This document shows, one piece after another, positions 37,903 to 46,846 of a stretch of 64,000 nucleotides of DNA. The DNA is taken from the NCBI RefSeq assembly GCF_002900965.1, contig NZ_PJOM01000001.1:62001-126000 (forward strand), read 5' to 3'. Made by a program: the position numbers and the translations under genes. Source of the stretch: Pseudotabrizicola formosa (GTDB lineage: Bacteria > Pseudomonadota > Alphaproteobacteria > Rhodobacterales > Rhodobacteraceae). Below the pieces are notes generated by a model. That model made no database searches, was not told the DNA's origin, and saw only the letters and a program-made list of their open reading frames with translations. Each line of letters begins with the position of its first letter. The stretch's first letter is position 1.

Positions 37903-38561
37903 TCTTCTGCGAGCTCTGCGTCGATAAGGGTTTTCAGATCGGCATAAGACATGTTGGCATGTTTGGTGCCGTTGATGATCAGGGTTGGCGTGCCCTGAAT
38001 GTCATATTCGGTCATGTTTTCGTTGAACAGATCCAGCATCCCCTGTGCAAGGGTCGCATCCTGCATGCAGGCATCAAGGGCGGCCTTGTCCAACCCGTTG
38101 ACCAGCCCGCTTTTCTTCAGGCTCTCGACCATATCTGCCGGATTGTTGATGGACAGCCATTCCTGCTGACGTGCAAAAAGCGAGTCCTGAATGGCAAAAT
38201 ACCGCATTTCCCCGCCGCAACGTGCCACCATCGCGGCCCAGAACGCAGGCCTGTCCTGATTGAAATAAACCTCACGGTACACAAAGCGGACTTTGCCCGT
38301 GTCGATATACTCCGCCTTCAGCGGTTTGAAGATCTGTTCGTGGAAGTTCGCGCAATGCGGGCAGGTGTAGGACGCGTATTCGATCAGCGTAACCGGCGCA
38401 TCCACAGGGCCAAGTGCCATATCCTTGATGTCCATGGCCGGTGCTTCGGCAGAGGATGCTGTGTCCTGTGCCATGGTAGACGAAGCGGGCGCAAGTGAAA
38501 GGCCAAAGCTGCCTGCAAGGATAAGGGCCGAAGCGGCCAGGGTGGTCTTCAGTGACATCAT
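37899..38561 (-). CDS. DsbA family thiol:disulfide oxidoreductase
   Basis: A 220-residue periplasmic protein with signal peptide (about 1-32, ending SSTMAQ). The thioredoxin-fold active site is CPHC in YASYTCPHCANFHEQ, followed by the helical insertion and the cis-proline region IQGTPTLIINGTKH. It likely oxidises or isomerises cysteine pairs in exported proteins; the family also includes Com1-type oxidoreductases. It overlaps both neighbours by 4 bp. Confidence 0.93.
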   Translation of the reverse strand: MMSLKTTLAASALILAGSFGLSLAPASSTMAQDTASSAEAPAMDIKDMALGPVDAPVTLIEYASYTCPHCANFHEQIFKPLKAEYIDTGKVRFVYREVYFNQDRPAFWAAMVARCGGEMRYFAIQDSLFARQQEWLSINNPADMVESLKKSGLVNGLDKAALDACMQDATLAQGMLDLFNENMTEYDIQGTPTLIINGTKHANMSYADLKTLIDAELAEE

Positions 38562-39097
38562 GTTTCGCCTTCTTTCGTCTTTCGACGGTTTAGGATGTTT
38601 TCGGCAAGAGCTTCAAGGGCTGCACGCAACCCCGGATCATGGATCGGTGCGGCGGTCTTGCAGGCTTCGGCCCGGATGGCGGGATCAACCTGGGGTGCCG
38701 CCTTGGCAGCAGGGGTAAATTCTGCCTGACCTTCGGCGAAACCAACAGGGGCCGTCTGGGTCAGCAAGACCCGGGATATCGCGTTGTAACCATAGATGGC
38801 ATTCACTTTGGCCCGGATCATTTCCTTTTGCATTTCGATCATCGGGGCCATCGGCCCGGTGGTCAGCAGCGTCAGGCTGCCGCCAAAGCCGTCGCGCCCA
38901 TAGCCCACCTTGACCGGTCGGGTGCATTTGGCCAGATCTTCGCCCACCACTTCCGTCCAATGGGTCAGAAGCCGCGTGATCGCAAAACCGCGGGATTCCC
39001 CCGCTACGCGCACAGGATCTTTCATCAGGCCGAAGGCTGGTTCAAACCCACGCATCCGGCGGGATGGTTTCTGATAAGGAGTCGCGTTGCGGGCCAT
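38558..39097 (-). CDS. dciA: DciA-like (DUF721) helicase-loader protein
   Basis: A 179-residue basic protein with a DUF721 domain in its first two thirds: FAITRLLTHWTEVVGEDLAK, CTRPVKVGYGRDGFGGSLTL and MQKEMIRAKVNAIYGYNAIS. DciA is the ancestral replicative helicase (DnaB) operator in bacteria lacking DnaC/DnaI, so this is the probable loader partner for the DnaA-directed initiation encoded at 10.6 kb. The C-terminal part is low-complexity. It leads the operon and is divergent from mutY across 81 bp. Confidence 0.85.
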   Translation of the reverse strand: MARNATPYQKPSRRMRGFEPAFGLMKDPVRVAGESRGFAITRLLTHWTEVVGEDLAKCTRPVKVGYGRDGFGGSLTLLTTGPMAPMIEMQKEMIRAKVNAIYGYNAISRVLLTQTAPVGFAEGQAEFTPAAKAAPQVDPAIRAEACKTAAPIHDPGLRAALEALAENILNRRKTKEGET

Positions 39098-39178
39098 CTG
39101 GTATCCTGTGACACTGCCGCTATCTTATCCTGCCAAGGCCGCGCCGCCAGTGGCAAGACGGAACAAAGGACATAAAGA

Positions 39179-40225
39179 TTGCGTGACGCCGGGTTGAGCG
39201 ACCTTTTGCTGGAATGGTACGATAGGGAAGCGCGGGTGATGCCCTGGCGGGTGTCGCCCCAAGATCGCAAGGCTGGCATTCTGCCCGATCCCTACCGGAT
39301 CTGGTTGTCAGAGGTGATGTTGCAGCAGACAACGGTTGCGGCGGTGAAGGCCTATTACCAACGCTTCACCGCGCGTTGGCCCGGCGTGGCCGATCTCGCC
39401 GCCGCGCGGGACGAGGAGGTGATGGCCGAATGGGCTGGCCTTGGCTATTACGCCCGCGCCCGCAACCTGCTCAAGGCGGCCCGCGCCGTTGTGGCCGATC
39501 ATCGCGGCGTGTTCCCCGCCACCCGAAATGGCTTGCTGGCTCTGCCCGGCATCGGTCCCTATACGGCAAGCGCGGTGGCCGCCATTGCCTATGACGAGCC
39601 GGCAACGGTGGTGGATGGCAATGTCGAACGGGTCATGGCGCGGCTGTTCGCGGTCCAAACTCCGCTTCCCCTGGCCAAGCCCGAGCTGACAGGGCTGGCG
39701 GCATCGGTGACCCCAGACCGGCGCGCGGGGGATTATGCCCAGGCAGTGATGGACCTTGGCGCCACGATCTGCACCCCCCGCAGCCCGGCTTGCGCCATCT
39801 GTCCCGTGGTGCGGGTCTGCGCGGCGCGCGAGCAGGGCATTCAGGCCGAGTTGCCCCGCAAGCTGCCAAAGCCGGAAAAGCCCGTGCGCCGGGGTAGGCT
39901 TTGGCTGGCAACGCAGGGCGACCGGATGCTGTTGCAGCGTAGGCCGGACAAGGGGCTGCTGGGTGGCATGCTGGGCTTTCCCGGTGATGGGTGGGATGGC
40001 GCGGGTGGCGATGCCCCCGCGGTCGCGGACTGGCGTGAGATCGGCGAGATCCGCCATACCTTCACCCATTTTCACCTGTACCTGACCCTTCATGCCGCTG
40101 AACTGCCGACAAATGCGGCGATCACGCGCGGTCAATTGGTCTCGGGCAATGAATTCAGCGCCGATGATCTGCCGACGGTGATGCGAAAAGCCTATGATTG
40201 CCTGCGAGAAACTGTAACCCGTTGA
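39179..40225 (+). CDS. mutY: A/G-specific adenine glycosylase
   Basis: A 348-residue MutY. The HhH-GPD core has the catalytic glutamate in WLSEVMLQQTTV, the helix-hairpin-helix LPGIGPYTASAVAAIAYDEP (20 residues) and the aspartate in VVDGNVERV. The iron-sulfur cluster loop is C-x6-C-x2-C-x5-C (CTPRSPACAICPVVRVC). A NUDIX-like C-terminal domain recognises 8-oxoG. The start is a TTG at 39179 with AAAGGA upstream; a later TTG is possible. It removes adenine opposite 8-oxoG. Confidence 0.96.
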   Translation: MRDAGLSDLLLEWYDREARVMPWRVSPQDRKAGILPDPYRIWLSEVMLQQTTVAAVKAYYQRFTARWPGVADLAAARDEEVMAEWAGLGYYARARNLLKAARAVVADHRGVFPATRNGLLALPGIGPYTASAVAAIAYDEPATVVDGNVERVMARLFAVQTPLPLAKPELTGLAASVTPDRRAGDYAQAVMDLGATICTPRSPACAICPVVRVCAAREQGIQAELPRKLPKPEKPVRRGRLWLATQGDRMLLQRRPDKGLLGGMLGFPGDGWDGAGGDAPAVADWREIGEIRHTFTHFHLYLTLHAAELPTNAAITRGQLVSGNEFSADDLPTVMRKAYDCLRETVTR

Positions 40226-40258
40226 GAAAGTAACCTTGCTGGCCCATCCTGCGCCAAA

Positions 40259-41410
40259 ATGCCTAGGCCCGTCATGACAGATCGCTCCCGCCAGACCATC
40301 GGATTTGCCCAGGCAGTGCCGTTCTGGCTGACGCTTGGCATTGTGCCGCTGGCGGCGATCGGCGCGGTGCACGGCGGATGGTACACGGCGCTGGTGCCGG
40401 CCTATTCGATCCTTGTCTATTCCTCTCTTGACGCGCTGACCGGATTGAACGACCGCAACGCAGACCCTGAAACGCCCGAAGGCATGCTGTTCTGGTATCG
40501 GCTGCTGACCCTGATCTGGACCCCGGTCCAGATGGGGGTCCTGTTCGGGACAATCTGGTACGTGACCCATAGGGGACATCTTGCAGGGCCAGAGCTCGGG
40601 GTGCTGTTCTTTGGCATCGGCATCATCAGCGGCACTGTCGGCATCAATTACAGCCACGAGCTGATTCACCAGAAGAACCGGCTGGAACGGTGGCTGGGCG
40701 ATATTCTTCTGGCCTCGGTGCTGTATTCGCATTTCCGGTCTGAACATCTGCGGGTGCACCACACCTATGTCGGCACCTGCCGCGATCCTGTGACCGCGCG
40801 TTACAATGAAGGATTTCACCGCTTCTTCCCGCGTGTACTGCTGCAAAGTCCGGTTTCGGCCTGGCGGGCCGAAGCGGCGATGCTGGCGCGGCGCGGCTTT
40901 TCATGGTGGCATCACAGCAACCCGTTCTGGCGCTATGCCGCGTTGCAGATGGTGATGCTGGGCCTTGCCTATGCGGTCGGGGGCGGGCTGGGGCTTGGCC
41001 TGTTCTTCTGGCAGGCGGCGGTGGCAATCTGGCAGCTGGAGGCAGTGAATTATGTCGAACATTACGGCCTGACGCGCAGGCATCTGGGCGATGGCAAGTA
41101 TGAACATGTCAAACCCCATCACAGCTGGAACGCCGCCCATACCGCGTCAAACTGGCTGCTGATCAACCTGCAGCGCCATTCTGACCATCACTTCAAACCC
41201 GACCGCCGCTTTCCGCTGCTGCAGACCTATACGCCGGACCAGGCCCCGCAGCTGCCGCTGGGCTATCCCCTGATGGTGTTCATCGCGATGAACCCGCTTT
41301 GGTGGCGGCGGATGATGAATCCGCGCGTCCGGGCGTGGCGCAAATTCCACTATCCCGACATCACGGACTGGCACCCTTACAACAAGGCGCTGAATCCGCC
41401 GCCACGCTGA
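40259..41410 (+). CDS. alkB: AlkB-type alkane 1-monooxygenase
   Basis: A 383-residue integral-membrane diiron hydroxylase. The histidine motifs are all present: HELIH in INYSHELIHQKNR, HLRVHHTYVGT, the NYVEHYGL block and LQRHSDHH. Several membrane spans lie in the N-terminal third. It would hydroxylate medium or long n-alkanes at C1 using rubredoxin electrons; no rubredoxin is adjacent. Two in-frame starts (40259 and 40274) are possible and neither has a clear ribosome site. The gene follows mutY by 33 bp, a positional link without functional sense. Confidence 0.93.
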   Translation: MPRPVMTDRSRQTIGFAQAVPFWLTLGIVPLAAIGAVHGGWYTALVPAYSILVYSSLDALTGLNDRNADPETPEGMLFWYRLLTLIWTPVQMGVLFGTIWYVTHRGHLAGPELGVLFFGIGIISGTVGINYSHELIHQKNRLERWLGDILLASVLYSHFRSEHLRVHHTYVGTCRDPVTARYNEGFHRFFPRVLLQSPVSAWRAEAAMLARRGFSWWHHSNPFWRYAALQMVMLGLAYAVGGGLGLGLFFWQAAVAIWQLEAVNYVEHYGLTRRHLGDGKYEHVKPHHSWNAAHTASNWLLINLQRHSDHHFKPDRRFPLLQTYTPDQAPQLPLGYPLMVFIAMNPLWWRRMMNPRVRAWRKFHYPDITDWHPYNKALNPPPR

Positions 41411-41415
41411 ATGGG

Positions 41416-42615
41416 TCAGACCCGCTCCAGCGCGATGGCGATGCCTTGGCCTACGCCAATGCACATGGTGGCCAGTGCCCGGTCCCCGCCGCCTTGCGCC
41501 AGTTGCAGGGCGGCCGTGCCGGTGATGCGCGCGCCGGACATGCCCAGCGGATGCCCAAGTGCGATGGCCCCGCCATTCGGGTTCACGCGCTGATCATCGT
41601 CTGCGATGCCAAGCGCCCTCAGGGTGGCAATCCCTTGGGCGGCAAAAGCCTCGTTCAACTCGATCACCGCCAGGTCGTCAGGCGTCAGGTTCAACCTTGC
41701 CAGCAGCTTCTGCGAGGCCGGTGCCGGGCCGATGCCCATGATACGTGGCGCGACCCCAGCTGTTGCTCCGCCCAGAATGCGTGCAATCGGGGTCAGACCG
41801 TATTTCGCAGCCGCTGCGGCATTGGCCAAAATCAACGCCGCCGCGCCATCATTCACGCCACTGGCATTGCCGGCGGTGACCGAGCCACCTGCAAACAGTG
41901 GTTTCAACTTGGCCAGAGCCTCTGGGGTTGTCGCGCGGGGGTGTTCGTCACGGTCCACCACCAGTGGATCGCCTTTGCGCTGCGGGATGGTGACTGGGGT
42001 GATTTCCAGTGCCAGCCGCCCGCTGTCCTGCGCGGCGGCTGCCTTGGCCTGTGAGGAAAGCGCCATGGCGTCCTGCGCGTCGCGGCTGATGCCATAGTCA
42101 TCGGCGACGTTTTGCCCGGTCTGCGGCATCGAATCCGTGCCATAGGCGGCCTGCATCGCCGGGTTGATGAAGCGCCAGCCGATGGTGGTGTCATATATTG
42201 CCGCATCGCGGCTGAAGGCTGATCCCGCCTTTGGCATCACGAAAGGGGCCCTGCTCATGCTTTCTACGCCGCCCGCCAGCATCAAATCGGCCTCGCCCGC
42301 TGCGATGGACCGCGCGGCCATCAACACCGCATCCATGCCAGACCCGCACAAACGGTTGATCGTGGTGCCGCTGACGCCGATCGGCAAACCGGCCAGCAGG
42401 AGCGACATGCGCGCCACGTTGCGGTTGTCCTCGCCTGCTTGATTGGCGCAGCCAAAGATCACGTCATCGACTGCTTCCCAATCGACGCCTGCATTGCGCG
42501 CCATCAGCGCGCGCAAAGGCACAGCGCCCAGATCATCGGGACGCACGTTGGCAAGGCTGCCGGCATAGCGTCCGATGGGGGTACGGATATAGTCGCATAT
42601 AAACACATCGGTCAT
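41416..42615 (-). CDS. pcaF: 3-oxoadipyl-CoA thiolase
   Basis: A 399-residue thiolase with the acylation cysteine in NRLCGSGMDAV (about 90), the CoA-loop VESMSRAPFVM, and the catalytic His and Cys in NPNGGAIALGHPLGMSGAR (19 residues) and TMCIGVGQGIAI. The start IRTPIGRYAGSLANVRPDDL is typical of PcaF, which splits 3-oxoadipyl-CoA to succinyl-CoA and acetyl-CoA, ending the beta-ketoadipate pathway. It lies 12 bp after pcaJ on the minus strand. Confidence 0.95.
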   Translation of the reverse strand: MTDVFICDYIRTPIGRYAGSLANVRPDDLGAVPLRALMARNAGVDWEAVDDVIFGCANQAGEDNRNVARMSLLLAGLPIGVSGTTINRLCGSGMDAVLMAARSIAAGEADLMLAGGVESMSRAPFVMPKAGSAFSRDAAIYDTTIGWRFINPAMQAAYGTDSMPQTGQNVADDYGISRDAQDAMALSSQAKAAAAQDSGRLALEITPVTIPQRKGDPLVVDRDEHPRATTPEALAKLKPLFAGGSVTAGNASGVNDGAAALILANAAAAAKYGLTPIARILGGATAGVAPRIMGIGPAPASQKLLARLNLTPDDLAVIELNEAFAAQGIATLRALGIADDDQRVNPNGGAIALGHPLGMSGARITGTAALQLAQGGGDRALATMCIGVGQGIAIALERV

Positions 42616-42627
42616 GATCAGAGCCTT

Positions 42628-43299
42628 TTACAGTGCAGGAACATCAAGATCGGCCACCGCACCGTCAAGGTGCAGGGTGGCCCCGGTCAGCGCTTGCAGG
42701 TCTGAAACTGAAAACGCGGCCAGCTTTTCACGCAGCACGAAATGGCCATCGACAATATCGATCACCGCCAGACTGGAATAGATCCGCGTCACGCAGCCCA
42801 CCCCGGTCAGCGGCAGGGAACAGCGCTGCACCAGCTTTGGCTTGCCATCCTTGGTCACGTGATCGGTGATCACGGCCACGGTCTTGGCCCCATGCACCAG
42901 ATCCATCGCGCCGCCTACGGCAGGCACGCCGCGCGGGCCGGTGGACCAGTTCGCCAGATCGCCGGTTTCGGCCACCTCATAGGCTCCAAGGATTGCCACA
43001 TCCAGATGCCCGCCCCGCACCATGGCAAAGCTGTCGGCGTGGTGGAAAAATGCCGTGCCAGGTTTGATCGTCACCGCCTTCTTGCCGGCGTTGATCAGAT
43101 CCCAATCCTCGGCCCCCGCTGCCGGCGCTTCGCCAAAGCCGAGAATGCCGTTTTCGGTATGGAAGATCGCCTCGCGCCCGGGGGGCTGGAATTTTGCCAC
43201 CATTTCGGGAAAGCCGATGCCAAGGTTGACATAGGCCCCGTCGGCAATGTCTTGCGCCGCGCGCCATGCCATCTGGGTGGGGGTCAGTTTCTGGGTCAT
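42628..43299 (-). CDS. pcaJ: 3-oxoadipate CoA-transferase subunit B
   Basis: A 223-residue beta subunit of a class I CoA-transferase. The catalytic glutamate is in HTENGILGFGEAP, and GAMDLVHGAKTVAVITDHVT is the second conserved block. With PcaI it activates 3-oxoadipate using succinyl-CoA. Scot/Atoll-type specificity (acetoacetate) cannot be ruled out by the subunit alone, but pcaF beside it argues for 3-oxoadipate. ATGA overlap with pcaI. Confidence 0.93.
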   Translation of the reverse strand: MTQKLTPTQMAWRAAQDIADGAYVNLGIGFPEMVAKFQPPGREAIFHTENGILGFGEAPAAGAEDWDLINAGKKAVTIKPGTAFFHHADSFAMVRGGHLDVAILGAYEVAETGDLANWSTGPRGVPAVGGAMDLVHGAKTVAVITDHVTKDGKPKLVQRCSLPLTGVGCVTRIYSSLAVIDIVDGHFVLREKLAAFSVSDLQALTGATLHLDGAVADLDVPAL

Positions 43300-44030
43300 T
43301 CTGCGGCCTCCGGATAGACCGCTTTGGCGCGGTTCAGATCTTCTTCCTGCTGGGGGTTTGGCACTTCGACCACGCCCTGCACAAAGATGCCCGGGGTGAT
43401 TACCGCCTCGGGGTCGATGCTGCCGGGGTCAACGATCCGTGACACCTGCACGATTGTTGTGGCCGCCGCCATGCACATCAGCGGGTTGAAATTGCGCCCT
43501 GCCATCCGATAGGTCAGATTGCCCAAACGGTCGCCCAGATGCGCCTTGACCAGGGCGACATCGGCCTTCAACCAGCGTTCCTGCACGTAAGACCGGCCCT
43601 CGAACACCTCGACCGGCTTGCCCTTGGCCAGATCGGTGCCAAAGCTGGTGGGCGTGTAAAAGGCCGGAATGCCCGCGCCACCAGCGCGGATGCGTTCGGC
43701 CAATGTGCCCTGCGGCACCAGTTCCAACGCGATATGACCGGCCAGATAACGTTCGGTGAACACCACCGGATCGGCCGAGCGTGGGAACGAGCAGATCAGC
43801 TTTGCCACCATGCCCGCCTCGATCAGCGCGGCCAGCCCGACATGGCCGTTGCCCGCGTTGTTGTTCACCACCACAAGGTTTTTCGGGTGCCCGGTGGCAA
43901 GGAAGCGGTCGATCAGGGCATGGATCAACTCGATCGGCGCGCCAGAGCCGCCAAATCCGCCAATCATCACGGTCATGCCATCAGTGATCCCCGCCACGGC
44001 GGTGGCAAGGTCGGGAAGGGTTTTGTCCAT
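43296..44030 (-). CDS. pcaI: 3-oxoadipate CoA-transferase subunit A
   Basis: A 244-residue alpha subunit with the glycine-rich GGFGGSGAPIELIHAL motif and NNNAGNGHVGLAALIEAGMV (20 residues). Slightly longer than acetoacetate-type subunits. It leads the pcaI-pcaJ-pcaF operon and is divergent from an IclR-type regulator, with an inverted repeat in between, so the operon is probably controlled by that regulator. Confidence 0.93.
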   Translation of the reverse strand: MDKTLPDLATAVAGITDGMTVMIGGFGGSGAPIELIHALIDRFLATGHPKNLVVVNNNAGNGHVGLAALIEAGMVAKLICSFPRSADPVVFTERYLAGHIALELVPQGTLAERIRAGGAGIPAFYTPTSFGTDLAKGKPVEVFEGRSYVQERWLKADVALVKAHLGDRLGNLTYRMAGRNFNPLMCMAAATTIVQVSRIVDPGSIDPEAVITPGIFVQGVVEVPNPQQEEDLNRAKAVYPEAAE

Positions 44031-44097
44031 CAGGAACCTCTATCGGGGCGTCTTTTGACTCTGGCCTAGCGGGCCGCCCGCCTTGTCGTCCAGCCTA

Positions 44098-44136
44098 TTT
44101 GTGCGATATGCTGTATTTGTTGAGATATCGCACAAA
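44098..44136. promoter_or_regulatory. perfect inverted repeat, likely operator of the IclR-type regulator
   Basis: TTTGTGCGATAT (44098-44109) and ATATCGCACAAA (44125-44136) are exact reverse complements separated by 15 bp. They lie 67 bp before pcaI on one side and 10 bp before the regulator start on the other. IclR-family dimers bind such palindromes; the placement suggests control of both divergent promoters and autoregulation. Confidence 0.8.
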
Positions 44137-44146
44137 AGGTGCTGCC

Positions 44147-44908
44147 ATGATCATCACCGAGCGCGATACGATGGGCGGCCTTGCCAAAGGCCTGGCGGTG
44201 ATCGAAACCTTTACCGCCACCCGACCGCGACAGTCGATTGCCGAGGTGGCGGCGGCATCGGGACTGGACCGGGCGACGGCGCGCCGCTGCTTGCTGACAC
44301 TGGCCCGTCACGGCTATGCAGATTGGGACGGTAAGTTCTTTACCCTGACCCCGCGGGTGTTGCGGCTTGGCTCAGCCTGTCTTGCCACCATGCCCCTGCC
44401 GCAGATCGTGCAGCCGGTTCTGGATGATCTTTCAGACCGGATCGCGCAAAGCAGTTCCGTTTCCATTCTGGACGGTGCCGAAATTGTCTATGTCGCGCGG
44501 GCGGCGCAGAAAAAGCTGATGTCTGTCGGGTTGATGCCCGGCTCGCGCCTGCCCGCGCACTGCACCAGCATGGGCCGTGTCTTGCTGGCGGCGCGGCCGG
44601 TGGATGAGGTGAGGGCCTTGCTGCAGGCGCATCCGCCCGTCGCCCGCACGCCGCTGACGCGGACCGGACCAGCGGATATCCTGGCGGAACTGGATCAGGT
44701 CCGGACCCAAGGCTATGCCATCATCGACCAAGAGGTCGAGCTTGGCTTGCGGTCCCTTGCCGTACCGCTGTTCGACGTGCACGGCAGGGTGATCGCCGCA
44801 TTGAATGTCGGGGTCGCGGCCATTCACGCCGAGGTGAACCAGCTTGTCACCTTGTATCTGGCCCCATTGCAACGGGTGCAGGCGGACTTGCGCCACTTGC
44901 TGCGATAG
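44147..44908 (+). CDS. IclR family regulator of the pca operon (PcaR/PobR type)
   Basis: A 253-residue regulator with an N-terminal winged helix (GGLAKGLAVIETF, then SIAEVAAASGLDRATARRCL) and a C-terminal IclR ligand domain, including GAEIVYVARAAQKKLMSVGL and GSRLPAHCTSMGRVLLA. The ATG at 44147 with AAGG upstream fits the family N-terminus; 16 upstream in-frame codons cover the operator and are unlikely to be coding. By family knowledge it would respond to protocatechuate, beta-ketoadipate or a related acid. Divergent from pcaI. Confidence 0.92.
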   Translation: MIITERDTMGGLAKGLAVIETFTATRPRQSIAEVAAASGLDRATARRCLLTLARHGYADWDGKFFTLTPRVLRLGSACLATMPLPQIVQPVLDDLSDRIAQSSSVSILDGAEIVYVARAAQKKLMSVGLMPGSRLPAHCTSMGRVLLAARPVDEVRALLQAHPPVARTPLTRTGPADILAELDQVRTQGYAIIDQEVELGLRSLAVPLFDVHGRVIAALNVGVAAIHAEVNQLVTLYLAPLQRVQADLRHLLR

Positions 44909-44971
44909 GCCCGGTTCCGAAACTGGCAGTGTCAGCCAGTGGGTCGGTAAGGTCATCTCTGTTCAGCACAG

Positions 44972-46846
44972 CTAGGCATGAGATGCTTTTTGTTCCTTTG
45001 CCACAAAAGCTGAAAGCCCGGATGGACTTTTGCGCCGTTCCCGCTCTTCCTGACAGGCCAAAAGCACAGACCGCAATGCGTCCAGCCGGATGGGCTTTGG
45101 CAGATGCGCGTCAAACCCGGAGGCAAGATAAAGCGTCAGATCCGAAGACAGGGCATTGGCCGTCGCCGCCACGGCATAGGCGGGGAGACGGTGCTGATCC
45201 TTTTCCAGCTGCTGCAACTGATGCAAAGTCTCGATGCCTGAAAACCCGGGCATGGAGATGTCCAGCAGATAGAGATCAAAGGCCTGCTGCGCGGTCATCC
45301 TGATTGCGGCATGGCCGTCTTCGGCGATTTGCGGCTCTATTCCCAATTGACGCAGCATCGCCCGCAAGACCATCAGATTGACCGTGCTGTCATCGGCACA
45401 CAAAACGCTCAGCCCCGAGAAATCATGCAGTGGCACCACAACCGGAACAGGCTTGACCTCGTTGTCCGGGGTAGCGCGTTCCAGCGGCAGCGAAATGGTA
45501 AACCGGGTGCCTTGCTGTGGCTGGCTTTCAACCGCAATCGTCCCGCCCATGGCGGTGACCAGCCGGTGTACGATCGTCATGCCCAGGCCGGTGCCGCCAA
45601 AGAGCCGTGTTATGCCTTCATCGGCCTGATGAAATTCATCGAACAAAGTCGCGACCTGAATCTCTGTCATGCCAATTCCGGTGTCTTCGACCATGATCTG
45701 TAACGCCCCGGTGCCGCCATTCACCGAGACACGAACATATCCTGTCTGCGTGAACTTGACCGCATTTCCGACAACGTTTTGCAGGATCTGGTTCACCCGG
45801 TGCCCGTCGCCCAGCCAGTCCCCGGCGGCTTCGGGCCCAAGGTCTATGCTCAACGCGATGCCGCGCTCGCGGCATTTCGGGTCATGACTGACCCGGATCT
45901 GATCAAGCAAGGTCTCTGGATCGAAGGGCCGCTTTTCCAGCGTGACGGCATTGGCCTGCAGTTTTGACACATCCAGAATGTCGTTCAGGATGTAGATGAG
46001 CAGATCCCCCGAATGCTGGATATGGCCGATCAGCTTGCGCGCATCCGGTTGGTTCACAATTCCTTGCAAGACATCGGCAAGTCCGATGACAGAGTTCAGT
46101 GGTGTACGGATTTCATGGCTCATATGCGCCAGAAACCGCGCGCGGGATTCAGCAAGCTCATAGGCGCGTTTCTGTTCACGGTTGAGCGACTGATTTAGCC
46201 TGGCTGCGCGCAGGGCAATCAATGCAAAGCTCCACTGCAGGGCAGAATAGGCCAGAGCAAAGGCAATCAGGGCAGTCGTCGTCAGGTGCACGGAAAGGGG
46301 GGCCCCCGCCGCAAGCAGGGCCAGACGAAGCATGTAGCCGCTGAACAACACAAAAAACGGGAAACTGACCAGAAGCCGCAGTTCGCGGTCATAGGGCTTT
46401 GACAGCCGCAGGACGATGAAAGCCATGATCAGAGTGTAGGCGCTGTTGGCGAGAGACGTGGTAACAAACAGCACCGTTGTTGCCGGCCCGCTCAACACAA
46501 ACGCCCAATGCAGCCCCACATTCACCGCACTGACGGCGGCAAAAAGCCAGTAGCGCGGCTGCGCGCCCAGGCCGCGGTACATGGCGAAAAAGCCGAACAG
46601 AATGCCAAAATGCGCGCCGCAGATTATGATGCAAGCGCCCAGCCAGAACGGCAACCCCTCGTGAAACAGCAAGGTGATGGCGGCCGTGAGCATGGCGATA
46701 TTGGACAGGCTCAGCCAGGTGGACGCTGTTCGCAGGTCCGTGTCGACAACCCGGGTCCGGCGTTCGATCAGGCAAATCAGCAGCGCGAAAAGTGACATTG
46801 TCGCCGCAATCAGGACAACGACGCTGATTTCTACGGTGGTGCTCAA
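44972..46846 (-). CDS. hybrid sensor histidine kinase with seven-span membrane domain
   Basis: A 624-residue hybrid kinase. About seven hydrophobic segments fill residues 7-211 (near 7-27, 45-60, 69-89, 100-118, 122-145, 158-178, 189-211), forming an integral sensor module without an evident periplasmic domain. HisKA follows with His244 in SHEIRTPLN, then HATPase with N box (NVVGNAVKFT), DTGIGM and GGTGLGM, and a receiver with CADD and the acceptor aspartate in LYLLDISMPGFSG. No Hpt domain is inside the protein, but a stand-alone Hpt gene lies at 47371, in opposite orientation. Signal and output are unknown. Confidence 0.92.
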   Translation of the reverse strand: MSTTVEISVVVLIAATMSLFALLICLIERRTRVVDTDLRTASTWLSLSNIAMLTAAITLLFHEGLPFWLGACIIICGAHFGILFGFFAMYRGLGAQPRYWLFAAVSAVNVGLHWAFVLSGPATTVLFVTTSLANSAYTLIMAFIVLRLSKPYDRELRLLVSFPFFVLFSGYMLRLALLAAGAPLSVHLTTTALIAFALAYSALQWSFALIALRAARLNQSLNREQKRAYELAESRARFLAHMSHEIRTPLNSVIGLADVLQGIVNQPDARKLIGHIQHSGDLLIYILNDILDVSKLQANAVTLEKRPFDPETLLDQIRVSHDPKCRERGIALSIDLGPEAAGDWLGDGHRVNQILQNVVGNAVKFTQTGYVRVSVNGGTGALQIMVEDTGIGMTEIQVATLFDEFHQADEGITRLFGGTGLGMTIVHRLVTAMGGTIAVESQPQQGTRFTISLPLERATPDNEVKPVPVVVPLHDFSGLSVLCADDSTVNLMVLRAMLRQLGIEPQIAEDGHAAIRMTAQQAFDLYLLDISMPGFSGIETLHQLQQLEKDQHRLPAYAVAATANALSSDLTLYLASGFDAHLPKPIRLDALRSVLLACQEERERRKSPSGLSAFVAKEQKASHA

